Positions 56,393 to 64,000 of a stretch of 64,000 nucleotides of DNA are shown in pieces; the first letter of the stretch is position 1; every line of letters begins with the position of its first letter. The notes under the pieces were generated by a model. It worked only from the letters and a program-made list of their open reading frames with translations. It ran no database searches and had not been told where the DNA came from. Source of the DNA: Selenomonas timonae (GTDB lineage: Bacteria; Bacillota; Negativicutes; Selenomonadales; Selenomonadaceae); NCBI RefSeq assembly GCF_014250475.1, contig NZ_CP060204.1, positions 1,315,001 to 1,379,000 on the forward strand, in the 5' to 3' direction. The translations under genes were made by a program, and so were the position numbers.

Positions 56393-56884
56393 ATGATGAA
56401 GCAGGAGATTTTATTGCGTACGTATCAGGCGGGAGATCCGAGCAAAATTTGCTATTTTCAATACAAGCTGTATGAGCGGCAATATCAGTTCAACGGTTTA
56501 TACGAGCAGGAGATGCTGCGCGGTATGGCGGAAATCTATGATGATTTAGAAGGGAATCAAATGTGGATTGCCGAATTGGATGGGAAGATTGTCGGCGATA
56601 TTGCCGTCATCAAAAAGGGTGTGGACAGGGCGCAGCTGCGCTGGTTCGGTGTGGATATGGATGTGCAGGGGCAGGGGCTCGGGAACAAGCTGCTGACAGA
56701 GGCAATCCATTTTTGCAGAGAAAAGGGATATGCTCATCTCTTCTTGGGTACGCTTGATATTTTGAAACCGGCACGTCATCTCTATGCCAAGTTTGGCTTT
56801 CATTTGGTGGAGAGCGAACTCTATAATGAGTGGGATACCAGCAGAGAGATGTATCATGAGGTTTGGGAATGTGAACTAAAATAA
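56393..56884 (+). CDS. GNAT-family N-acetyltransferase
   Basis: This 163-residue protein has the acetyl-CoA-binding motif region VDMDVQGQGLGNKLLTEAI and the downstream LFLGTLDILKPARHLYAKFGFHLVES, typical of GNAT enzymes. The substrate is unknown. ATG 56393 follows GGGAGTTGG; ATG 56396 is equally possible. Its base composition is visibly more A+T-rich than its neighbours, which could mean recent acquisition. It stands alone between a terminator and a strong promoter. Confidence 0.85.
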   Translation: MMKQEILLRTYQAGDPSKICYFQYKLYERQYQFNGLYEQEMLRGMAEIYDDLEGNQMWIAELDGKIVGDIAVIKKGVDRAQLRWFGVDMDVQGQGLGNKLLTEAIHFCREKGYAHLFLGTLDILKPARHLYAKFGFHLVESELYNEWDTSREMYHEVWECELK

Positions 56885-56913
56885 TATAGCGGATGACAAA
56901 GAGCCTGAATTTA

Positions 56914-56942
56914 TTGACAGCGCTCTGTGATTGAAATATAAT
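56914..56942 (+). promoter_or_regulatory. Consensus promoter of the amino-acid ABC operon
   Basis: A perfect TTGACA (56914-56919), a 17-base spacer and TATAAT (56937-56942), which predicts strong basal transcription. Confidence 0.85.
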
Positions 56943-56991
56943 ATGAAGAACGGCTATTTATGCAAGATAATCATAAATTCTTACGGGGAGA

Positions 56992-57663
56992 ATGGATGGA
57001 CTTATGACTTTTGATATGAATCTCGTCGTCAACTCATTCCCGTTGCTGCTCATCGGCGCGGGGGTCACGATACAGATCACGGTGCTGTCGACGGCAATAG
57101 GCTTTGTGATCGGTCTGATCGTGGGGGTGGCGCGCATCTCGAATCTGCGCGTGCTGCGCATGCTTGCGGAGGTCTATGTAGAGTTCTTCCGCGGGACGCC
57201 GCTGCTCGTGCAGATCTTTCTGTTCTACTTCGCGCTGCCTGTCATCACGGGACAGCGCATCGATCCGTTCATCGCGGCAATCTCGGCCTGCGGCATCAAC
57301 TCCGGCGCGTACGTGGCGGAGATCTTTCGCGCGGGCATCCAGTCGGTTGACGATGGACAGATGGAGGCGGGGCGTTCGCTCGGCATGACGTGGCTGCAGA
57401 CCATGCGCTACATCATTGTACCGCAGGCGTTCAAGCGCGTCATTCCGCCGCTTGGCAACGAGTTCATCGCCATGCTCAAGGATTCGTCCCTGGTCTCGGT
57501 CATCGGCTTCGAGGAGCTGACGCGCCGCGGGCAGCTCATCATCGCAAAGACGTACGGCTCGTTTGAAATCTGGATGAGCGTCGCCGTCATCTATCTCGTG
57601 ATGACGCTGACAATCTCGCGCTTTGTCGCATATCTGGAGCGGAGGTATCGCGTTCATGATTGA
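56992..57663 (+). CDS. Polar amino-acid ABC transporter permease
   Basis: This 223-residue HisM/GlnP-type permease has about five hydrophobic helices ([39 protein letters not shown]) and the cytoplasmic EAA-type loop ([37 protein letters not shown]). It imports polar amino acids with the ATPase that follows. ATG 56992 lies too close to GGGGAG, while ATG 57004 gives a 219-residue protein with a standard MTFDMN start; the true start is uncertain. It overlaps the ATPase gene. No binding-protein gene is adjacent. Confidence 0.92.
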   Translation: MDGLMTFDMNLVVNSFPLLLIGAGVTIQITVLSTAIGFVIGLIVGVARISNLRVLRMLAEVYVEFFRGTPLLVQIFLFYFALPVITGQRIDPFIAAISACGINSGAYVAEIFRAGIQSVDDGQMEAGRSLGMTWLQTMRYIIVPQAFKRVIPPLGNEFIAMLKDSSLVSVIGFEELTRRGQLIIAKTYGSFEIWMSVAVIYLVMTLTISRFVAYLERRYRVHD

Positions 57664-58375
57664 AATTAAAGGTCTGCGCAAGGCGTTCGGTGCCGATGAG
57701 GTGCTGAAGGGCATCGACCTCTCCATTGCGGAAAAAGAAGTTGTCGTTATTATCGGTCCCTCTGGCTCGGGCAAGAGCACACTCCTGCGCTGCATGAATC
57801 ATCTTGAGGAGCCGACGGCGGGCGAGGTCGTCGTCGACGGCATTACGCTCTCAAGTGAGGCAAATATCAACAAGGTGCGCGAAGAGGTCGGCATGGTCTT
57901 CCAGCGGTTCAACCTCTTTCCTCATATGACGGTGCTCGAGAATATCATGCTCGCACCGATGAAGGTGAAGCACGTCGCCCGCGATGTGGCGGAGAAGACG
58001 GCGCGTGAACTGCTCATGCGTGTGGGACTTGCGGAAAAGGCGGATGCCTACCCCGATAATCTCTCGGGCGGGCAGCAGCAGCGTGTAGCAATCGCGCGTG
58101 CGCTTGCTATGCACCCGAAGGTCATGCTCTTTGACGAGCCAACCTCGGCACTCGATCCGGAGATGGTCGGTGAGGTGCTGGATGTCATGCGAGCACTCGC
58201 AAATGATGGCATGACGATGGTCATTGTCACACACGAGATGGGCTTTGCCCGTGAGGTAGGCGACCGTCTGCTCTTTGTCGATGAGGGACGCATCATCGAG
58301 TCAGGCGTGCCGCGCGAGGTGTTTGAACATCCGAAGGAGGAGCGTACGCGCAGCTTCCTGTCGAAGGTGCTTTGA
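57656..58375 (+). CDS. Polar amino-acid ABC transporter ATPase
   Basis: This 239-residue ATPase has Walker [10 protein letters not shown], the signature [15 protein letters not shown], Walker [14 protein letters not shown] and the His switch in [10 protein letters not shown], and matches the GlnQ family closely. It powers the preceding permease. ATG 57656 is chosen because [12 protein letters not shown] is the standard N-terminus; GGAGG lies about 11 bases upstream. Its stop is three bases before the next start, so the EamA gene is in the same operon. Confidence 0.95.
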   Translation: MIEIKGLRKAFGADEVLKGIDLSIAEKEVVVIIGPSGSGKSTLLRCMNHLEEPTAGEVVVDGITLSSEANINKVREEVGMVFQRFNLFPHMTVLENIMLAPMKVKHVARDVAEKTARELLMRVGLAEKADAYPDNLSGGQQQRVAIARALAMHPKVMLFDEPTSALDPEMVGEVLDVMRALANDGMTMVIVTHEMGFAREVGDRLLFVDEGRIIESGVPREVFEHPKEERTRSFLSKVL

Positions 58376-58378
58376 TTG

Positions 58379-59266
58379 ATGCACCTTCGCGGGACTTTGA
58401 TGCTGCTGGCAGCATCGTTTTTTTGGGGCACGACCTTTGTCGCCCAGATTCTCGGTATGGAGGGTCTTGGCCCATATACCTATGCGGCATGCCGCTTTGC
58501 ACTTGGCACGCTCTTCATGTGGGCGCTCTGGTATGCCTATCGCGGCAAGCGCGCCGATCAGCGGCGCGCGGGGACATTCCGCTCGGGCTTTCGTGCGGGG
58601 CTTCCCGTCGGGCTTGCGATGTTCGTTGGCGTGACCCTGCAGCAGGTCGCGCTCCTCTATACGACAGCGGGAAAGACGGCGTTCATCACGACGCTCTATA
58701 TCGTGCTTGTTCCGCTCGCTGCCGTCCTGCTTGGACAGCGCGTTCGCGTGCTCCAATGGTGCGGTGCATTCCTTGCCTTTGCGGGTGTCTACTTCCTCTC
58801 TGCACATGGAGAGATGACGATCAATACGGGCGATCTGCTCGTATTGATCTGCTCCTTCTTTTGGATGGCGCAGATTCTGCTCATCGACCGCTTTGCGCGG
58901 ACGGTGGACGCCATCGAGCTGTGCTTTGTGGAGATGATTGTCTGCACGCTTGGCAGTGCTGTTCTCGCCGCGATCTATGAGAGCTTTGCGTGGGCGGATG
59001 TATGGCATGCGTCTGTACCGATTCTCTACGCGGGCATTCTCTCCTGCGGCGTCGCATACACCTGCCAGATCCTCGGACAGGCGTATGTAGAGCCGACGCA
59101 GGCTGCGATCCTTATGTCGACAGAGGCAGTGTTTGCCGCCGTGGCGGGGTGGATTGTCCTCGGGGAGACGATGAGCGGCGTTCAGATGCTGGGCTGCGTG
59201 CTCCTCCTCGGCGGTGCCCTGATGACGCAGATGTCGGAACGTACAAAATTTCGGTCGGGGCAGTAG
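58379..59266 (+). CDS. EamA/DMT-family transporter
   Basis: This 295-residue drug/metabolite transporter has ten predicted helices in two EamA repeats. The first repeat begins GTLMLLAASFFWGTTFVAQ; the second has LVLICSFFWMAQILLIDRF and the C-terminal PTQAAILMSTEAVFAAVAGW motif. Members usually export amino acids or other small metabolites. ATG 58379 starts three bases after the ABC ATPase stop and is probably coupled to it. Substrate unknown; the neighbourhood suggests amino acids. Confidence 0.9.
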   Translation: MHLRGTLMLLAASFFWGTTFVAQILGMEGLGPYTYAACRFALGTLFMWALWYAYRGKRADQRRAGTFRSGFRAGLPVGLAMFVGVTLQQVALLYTTAGKTAFITTLYIVLVPLAAVLLGQRVRVLQWCGAFLAFAGVYFLSAHGEMTINTGDLLVLICSFFWMAQILLIDRFARTVDAIELCFVEMIVCTLGSAVLAAIYESFAWADVWHASVPILYAGILSCGVAYTCQILGQAYVEPTQAAILMSTEAVFAAVAGWIVLGETMSGVQMLGCVLLLGGALMTQMSERTKFRSGQ

Positions 59267-59311
59267 CTTTTCAGAAGATTTATGTGTTGGTACTTCGATA
59301 AGGAGTTTTCC

Positions 59312-60292
59312 ATGCCAGCAGCTGAAATTATCAAACCGAAAATCACGATCAAGGTGGTCGGCGTTGGGGGCGGCGGCAACAATATCGTGCGCTGTGTGCG
59401 CGAGAAATACGATCTCGATATCACGCTTGTCGGAATCAACTCCGATATGCGCCAGCTGAATACCCTGCACAAACAGGGGATCACAGTGCTGCCCGTCGGT
59501 GAGAAGCTGACGAACGGCCGCGGCACGGGCGGCAGGGTCGAGATTGCAGAGCAGGCGGCGCGCATGGAGGAGAAGGCAATTCGTGCCATGCTGGAGGGCT
59601 CGGATCTCGTCATCATCACGGCGACGATGGGCGGAGGTTTCGGCACGGGCGCTGCACCTGTTGTTGCAGAGATTGCGCGTGATATGGGTATTCTCTCCAT
59701 TGGCGTGGTGACGATGCCGTTCCACTTTGAGATGGCACGCAAGATACAGACAGCGCAGGCAGGCATTGCGCAAATGCAGGGATATACGGATGCCTTTATT
59801 ACAATACGCAACGATAACTTGCTCAAGATCGCACCCGACCGTAATCTGTCCTTCGTCGACGCCTTCTCCCTCGCGGATGAGGTGCTGCGACAGACGGTGG
59901 GATGCGTGGCGGAGCTGATTCTCACCACGGGCATCATCAACGTGGACTTCTCCGATGTGACGACGATCTTCCGTCAGAGCCCGTCCAGTGACGCGCTGCT
60001 CGCCATTGGCGTGGACGAAACTCCGCAGAAGGCGGTGCGCAAGGCAATCGAAAGCCCGCTGATCGACCGCGATGTGACAGGCGCGCGCGGTGTCGTGCTG
60101 AACCTCACGGGCGATCCTACGATGAATCTGCGTGACGTCGATGAGGCGGTGCACTACATCCATAAAACGGCACATCCCGAGGTCAACGTTATCGTTGGAC
60201 TCGTGGTACAGGAGAAGATGGCGGGCTCTGTGCAGGCGACACTCATCGCAACGGATTTTGACGACAGCTATGTGCCCGCATCGCAGGGGTGA
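59312..60292 (+). CDS. FtsZ paralogue lacking the C-terminal tail
   Basis: This 326-residue protein has the FtsZ/tubulin fold: IKVVGVGGGGNNIV (residues 13-26), a GTP-binding loop GGGFGTGAAPV (107-117) in which Phe110 replaces the usual Thr of GGGTGTG, and a T7 loop NVDFSDV (210-216) that keeps the catalytic aspartates. The frame ends soon after the second domain (LIATDFDDSYVP), so the variable linker and conserved tail that bind FtsA, SepF or other partners are missing. It lies next to an EamA transporter and an HD hydrolase, not in a division cluster, so it is likely a second, specialised FtsZ. ATG 59312 follows AAGGAG. Confidence 0.9.
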   Translation: MPAAEIIKPKITIKVVGVGGGGNNIVRCVREKYDLDITLVGINSDMRQLNTLHKQGITVLPVGEKLTNGRGTGGRVEIAEQAARMEEKAIRAMLEGSDLVIITATMGGGFGTGAAPVVAEIARDMGILSIGVVTMPFHFEMARKIQTAQAGIAQMQGYTDAFITIRNDNLLKIAPDRNLSFVDAFSLADEVLRQTVGCVAELILTTGIINVDFSDVTTIFRQSPSSDALLAIGVDETPQKAVRKAIESPLIDRDVTGARGVVLNLTGDPTMNLRDVDEAVHYIHKTAHPEVNVIVGLVVQEKMAGSVQATLIATDFDDSYVPASQG

Positions 60293-60374
60293 TGCGCAGC
60301 CTCCTGCGGGGGTCTTGCCGAGGCAGGATGAACAAGGCGTATGAAGACGATAGTATGTGAAAGGAGGAACGCAG

Positions 60375-61163
60375 ATGAACGAACTCCTACATGAAATGCA
60401 TGCATGGATGAACGATTATATGCGTTCCTTCCGTACAGATGACCCCGACGTCATGCTCGGGATTCGCCTCAAAGAGATTCATACGGGCTATGTCACGACG
60501 AATGCGCGTGCGCTTGCGAAGCATCTCGGATGCAACGCGCATGACACGGCACTTGCCGAGATCATCGGCCTCTTTCACGATGTGGGGCGGTTTCGACAGT
60601 ATGCCCTCTATCAGACGTTCAACGATGCGGTGTCGGAGGATCATGCGGAGCTCGGGCTGAAGGTGCTCGCGGAGGAAGTCGACTTTTTGGAGCGGCTCAC
60701 GCCTGCGGATGCCGATGTTGTGCGCTTTGCCATCAAGCACCATAACAAGAAGGAAATTGCGCCGACGGACGATGACCGAAAGCTGTTTTTCGCGAAGCTT
60801 ATCCGCGACGCGGATAAGCTCGACATCTACCGCGTGCTGCTGCCGTTCCTCGCACCCGATGGGGCGGAGAAAGCACCGAACTTTGTACCGTCGGATGCGG
60901 CGCAGGAGGTCAGCCCCGAATTTGTGGCGGACTTCGCGGCGGGACGACAGGCGGATTACTATCGTCTGCGTACGCACGGTGACCGTAAGATTGTGCGGCT
61001 CATGTGGATCTATGACATCAATTTCATGTGGACGCTACGCCGTATTGTGGAACGCGGCTATGTGGACGCCTTTATTGAGAGCCTTCCGGCGCAGGATGGA
61101 ATTGCCGAGGGTGTCGCGCGTTTGCGCGCCTATATCGAACGGCTCTGTGCACAGAACGATTGA
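60375..61163 (+). CDS. HD-domain phosphohydrolase
   Basis: This 262-residue protein has an HD domain: His in KEIHTGYV, the His-Asp pair in GLFHDVGRFRQY, paired histidines in IKHHNKK and Asp in IRDADKLDIYR. It is expected to be a metal-dependent phosphohydrolase or phosphodiesterase acting on a nucleotide; the substrate is unknown. ATG 60375 follows AAGGAGGAAC. It ends 30 bases before glnS and could be cotranscribed with it. Confidence 0.85.
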   Translation: MNELLHEMHAWMNDYMRSFRTDDPDVMLGIRLKEIHTGYVTTNARALAKHLGCNAHDTALAEIIGLFHDVGRFRQYALYQTFNDAVSEDHAELGLKVLAEEVDFLERLTPADADVVRFAIKHHNKKEIAPTDDDRKLFFAKLIRDADKLDIYRVLLPFLAPDGAEKAPNFVPSDAAQEVSPEFVADFAAGRQADYYRLRTHGDRKIVRLMWIYDINFMWTLRRIVERGYVDAFIESLPAQDGIAEGVARLRAYIERLCAQND

Positions 61164-61193
61164 TTGGAATTATACGGATCGAGGGATAGGGAC

Positions 61194-62861
61194 ATGGCGG
61201 ACGTAAAGACATCGAATTTTATCCGAAATATCATCGACGAGGATCTGCGTGCGGGACGGCACGCGGAAGGGATTCACACGCGCTTCCCGCCCGAGCCGAA
61301 CGGCTACCTGCACGTCGGGCACGCGAAGTCCATCTGTCTCAACTTCGGCGTTGCCGAGGACTACCGTGGCCTCTGCAATCTGCGCTTTGACGACACAAAT
61401 CCGACGAAGGAGGATGTCGAGTATGTGGACTCCATTCAGGAGGATATTCGCTGGCTCGGCTTCTCGTGGGACGACCGCTGTTTCTACGCATCGGATTACT
61501 TCGAGCAGATGTATGAATATGCAGTAACATTGATAAAGAAGGGGCTTGCCTATGTGGACGACCTCTCGGCGGATGAGATCCGCGCCCATCGCGGAACGCT
61601 GACTGAGGCAGGTGTGGAGAGTCCGTACCGCAACCGCTCCGTGGAGGAAAATCTCGATCTCTTCACGCGTATGCGTGCAGGTGAGTTCCTCGACGGTGCG
61701 CGTGTCCTGCGGGCAAAAATTGACATGGCATCGCCGAATCTCGTGATGCGCGACACGGTGATCTATCGTATCGCCCATGTGCCGCATCATCGGACGGGGG
61801 ATGCGTGGTGCATCTACCCGATGTATGATTTTGCGCATCCGATCTCGGATGCAATCGAGGGCATTACGCACTCGCTCTGCACGCTTGAGTTCGAGGAGCA
61901 CCGTCCGTTCTATGACTGGCTGCTCGAGGTACTCGGCTTTCCTGCGGGTGAGCGTCCGCGTCAGATCGAGTTTGCACGTCTCAACCTCTCGGGGGCGATC
62001 ACGAGCAAGCGCAAGCTGCGCCAGCTCGTCGAGGAGGGACATGTGCGCGGCTGGGACGATCCACGTATGCCGACCATCTCGGGGATGCGCCGCCGCGGCT
62101 ATCCGCCTGCGGCAGTGCGTGCGTTCTGCGAGGAGATCGGCGTCGCCAAGAGCAACAGCACGGTGGACAGTGCCATGCTTGAGCACAGTGTCCGTGACGA
62201 GCTGAACCGCAACGCGCCGCGCGTGATGGCGGTGCTGCGCCCACTGAAGCTGGTCATCACCAACTATCCCGAGGGTGAGACGGAGTATCTGCTCGCCGAA
62301 AACAGCCCGACCCACGGCGGACAGCATTATGTGCCGTTTGCGCGTGAGCTCTATATCGACCGCGAGGACTTCATGGAGGATGCACCGAAGAAGTTCTTCC
62401 GTCTGAAGCCGGGCGGCGAGGTGCGTCTCAAACATGCTTACATCATCAAATGTGAGGAAGTTATAAAGAATGCTGCGGGAGAGATCACAGAGCTGCGCTG
62501 TACATATGACCCCGAGACGCGGAGCGGCGGTGCTGCGGCGAACCGCAAGGTGAAGGGTACGATCCAGTGGGTTGCGGCAGATCACGCACTCACGGCGGAG
62601 GTACGCCTATACGAGAGCCTCCTGTGCGATATCCCCGAGGGCGAGGAGGAGCCGGAGAATTTCATCGATGCGCTCAATCCGCGTTCGCTTGAGATTCTGA
62701 CGGACGCAAAGGTGGAGCCAAGCCTCCATCTCACGGCGGCGGGGGCGCACTACCAGTTCCTGCGCGTCGGCTATTTCGTCGTTGACCCGGACACCACGCC
62801 GGATCATATAGTGTTCAATCGCATCGTCGGTCTGAAGGACTCATGGAGCAAGGTGAAGTAA
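61194..62861 (+). CDS. glnS: Glutaminyl-tRNA synthetase
   Basis: GlnRS charges tRNA-Gln directly. The 555-residue protein has the class I HIGH-type motif in [16 protein letters not shown] (HVGH at 40-43) and a KMSKS-type loop [11 protein letters not shown] (about 267-277), both in the GlnRS rather than GluRS form. [18 protein letters not shown] and the anticodon-binding beta barrels are also present. The direct route is not universal in Firmicutes, many of which use GatCAB. ATG 61194 follows AGGGATAGGGA; the open frame upstream lacks homology. Confidence 0.96.
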   Translation: MADVKTSNFIRNIIDEDLRAGRHAEGIHTRFPPEPNGYLHVGHAKSICLNFGVAEDYRGLCNLRFDDTNPTKEDVEYVDSIQEDIRWLGFSWDDRCFYASDYFEQMYEYAVTLIKKGLAYVDDLSADEIRAHRGTLTEAGVESPYRNRSVEENLDLFTRMRAGEFLDGARVLRAKIDMASPNLVMRDTVIYRIAHVPHHRTGDAWCIYPMYDFAHPISDAIEGITHSLCTLEFEEHRPFYDWLLEVLGFPAGERPRQIEFARLNLSGAITSKRKLRQLVEEGHVRGWDDPRMPTISGMRRRGYPPAAVRAFCEEIGVAKSNSTVDSAMLEHSVRDELNRNAPRVMAVLRPLKLVITNYPEGETEYLLAENSPTHGGQHYVPFARELYIDREDFMEDAPKKFFRLKPGGEVRLKHAYIIKCEEVIKNAAGEITELRCTYDPETRSGGAAANRKVKGTIQWVAADHALTAEVRLYESLLCDIPEGEEEPENFIDALNPRSLEILTDAKVEPSLHLTAAGAHYQFLRVGYFVVDPDTTPDHIVFNRIVGLKDSWSKVK

Positions 62862-62919
62862 GTCCTTTTTCGAGGGCGTGCGTATACGCCGCACAAGCGG
62901 CAGCATAAGGAGGTTTGCC

Positions 62920-63216
62920 GTGGCAAAGATACCGAAGAACAGATCCGACAAAGACATGATGCAGGGCTTTGAGGAGGAGGAAACGCTCTCCGAGGTCTTG
63001 CTGAGAAAGGAGCGGCAGGCAGAGGAACGCGCCCGCGTGGAAGCGGCGCAGGAACCTCCTGCTGATCTTGCCCGCGCGGGGCTGACCTCTGCGCAGGTTG
63101 ACGAACTCGGCCTTGCGCTCTTGGAGCTGAAACTCTCGCTCGCGCAGGAAGGCGTGCAGCAGTACAGACTCAAGATTCAGCACAAGGGCCGGCAGGTAAT
63201 CATCACGGCGACGTGA
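62920..63216 (+). CDS. Small uncharacterised protein
   Basis: This 98-residue soluble protein has a charged, probably helical N-terminal two-thirds (KNRSDKDMMQGFEEEETLSEV, KERQAEERARVEA) and a short C-terminal segment ending in strands (QQYRLKIQHKGRQVIITA). The start is GTG 62920 after AAGGAGG; the frame is open earlier but without a ribosome site. It lies between glnS and a transporter gene. No family recognised. Confidence 0.65.
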   Translation: MAKIPKNRSDKDMMQGFEEEETLSEVLLRKERQAEERARVEAAQEPPADLARAGLTSAQVDELGLALLELKLSLAQEGVQQYRLKIQHKGRQVIITAT

Positions 63217-63248
63217 TGGATTTCTCGTAATGAGAAGAAGGATGTGTA

Positions 63249-64000
63249 ATGATGGAAAATGCAACGATTGTGGCGATTGTCATCTTCGTCGTCGCATACG
63301 CGCTCATCATCTCCGAAAAGGTGCATCGCACCATCGTCGGACTGTTCGGCGCAATGCTCATGATACTCTTTGGCATCATCGATCAGGAGACCGCAGTCCA
63401 CCATATTGACTTCAACACGCTCGGGCTGCTCATGGGCATGATGATTATTGTGAACATCACGAGCGAGACAGGGCTGTTTAACTTCCTCGCCATCTGGGCG
63501 GCGCAGAAGGTAAAGGCTCGGCCGATTGCGCTCCTCGTCGTCCTCTCGACGATCACAATGGTCTGCTCGGCTCTCCTCGACAACGTCACAACGGTTCTGC
63601 TGACCGTACCCATCACCTTCAGCATCACCTCGCAGCTCAAGGTCGATGTCATGCCGTACCTCATCTCGCAGATACTGGCTTCGAATATCGGCGGTACGGC
63701 GACCCTCATCGGTGACCCGCCGAACATCATGATCGGTAGCGCCGTCGGACTCGACTTCATGGCGTTTGTGGAAAATCTGACCTTCATCTCGATAATTATC
63801 TTTATCTTGGTGCAATTCATACTTATCGGCATCTATCACAAGGGACTGCACACGCAGCCGGAGCTGCAGGATAAGATCATGCGTCTGCCTGCTGATGCGC
63901 AGATCACAGATCATGCGCTGCTGAAGAAGTGCCTCGCGGTCATCTTCCTCACGATTACCTTCTTTGTCCTGCACGGCAGCCTCGGGCTTGAGTCCGCAAC
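63249..64000 (+). CDS. ArsB/NhaD-superfamily ion transporter, 3'-truncated
   Basis: The frame runs from ATG 63249 (or 63252) to the window edge without a stop, showing the first 250 residues. Several hydrophobic helices are visible, with the family blocks SALLDNVTTVLLTVP and SNIGGTATLIGDPPNIMIGSAVG, which mark the ArsB/NhaD/SLC13 anion-permease superfamily. The substrate (arsenite, Na+/H+, dicarboxylate or other) cannot be told from this part. AGAAGAAGGATG lies upstream. There is no arsR or arsC nearby in the window. Confidence 0.88.
   Translation, partial: MMENATIVAIVIFVVAYALIISEKVHRTIVGLFGAMLMILFGIIDQETAVHHIDFNTLGLLMGMMIIVNITSETGLFNFLAIWAAQKVKARPIALLVVLSTITMVCSALLDNVTTVLLTVPITFSITSQLKVDVMPYLISQILASNIGGTATLIGDPPNIMIGSAVGLDFMAFVENLTFISIIIFILVQFILIGIYHKGLHTQPELQDKIMRLPADAQITDHALLKKCLAVIFLTITFFVLHGSLGLESA

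Noticed and set aside
60293-60374. A terminator between the FtsZ paralogue and the HD hydrolase gene
   Set aside because: The GC-rich inverted segments there form only short imperfect stems and have no T run.

Overview
The window looks like a chromosome segment of a Selenomonas-like member of the Negativicutes (diderm Firmicutes). The evidence is high-GC coding sequence, Firmicutes-type gene order (hrcA-grpE-dnaK-dnaJ with a CIRCE operator; rimP-nusA-ylxR-ylxQ-infB-rbfA-nrnA-truB), and outer-membrane functions: TonB-dependent receptors, a TonB protein and a giant surface exoprotein. The genus is an inference. All 52 genes I can support lie on the + strand. I see no tRNA, rRNA, CRISPR array, insertion sequence or prophage.

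Layout. 1-6.3 kb: 3' part of a giant beta-helix/MBG-repeat exoprotein, cut by the window edge. 6.3-11.2 kb: CIRCE-controlled heat-shock operon. 11.2-13.2 kb: two uncharacterised genes. 13.2-20.5 kb: translation/transcription operon rimP to truB. 20.5-25.3 kb: M16C protease, dapA and an orphan amino-acid-binding lipoprotein. 25.3-29.0 kb: mmuM followed by folate genes folE-folP-folB-folK, the last fused to a DHFR domain. 29.0-30.9 kb: ung and a lipoprotein MsrAB. 55.1-64 kb: a soluble chemoreceptor, GNAT, polar amino-acid ABC permease/ATPase, EamA exporter, an FtsZ paralogue, an HD hydrolase, glnS, a small unknown gene and a truncated ArsB/NhaD-type transporter.

The most interesting region is 31.0-55.1 kb. 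A cobalamin riboswitch with its own terminator precedes 17 closely spaced genes: TonB-dependent receptor, substrate-binding lipoprotein, radical SAM/SPASM protein, ChlI- and ChlD-like AAA+ proteins, a CobN/BchH-like large chelatase subunit, a second binding lipoprotein, NifH-, NifD- and NifK-like proteins, a third binding lipoprotein, BtuD/BtuC-like ATPase and permease, TonB, a second receptor, a TIM-barrel protein and a third receptor, ending at a terminator. So a three-subunit class I metal chelatase and a complete nitrogenase-like two-component reductase sit in one corrinoid-regulated uptake locus. This parallels Mg-chelatase plus DPOR/COR in chlorophyll synthesis, but here I see no photosynthesis gene and no nitrogenase-cofactor gene. 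My inference is a tetrapyrrole (perhaps corrinoid or porphyrin) scavenging and remodelling system. The substrate, the metal and the direction of the chemistry cannot be read from the sequence.
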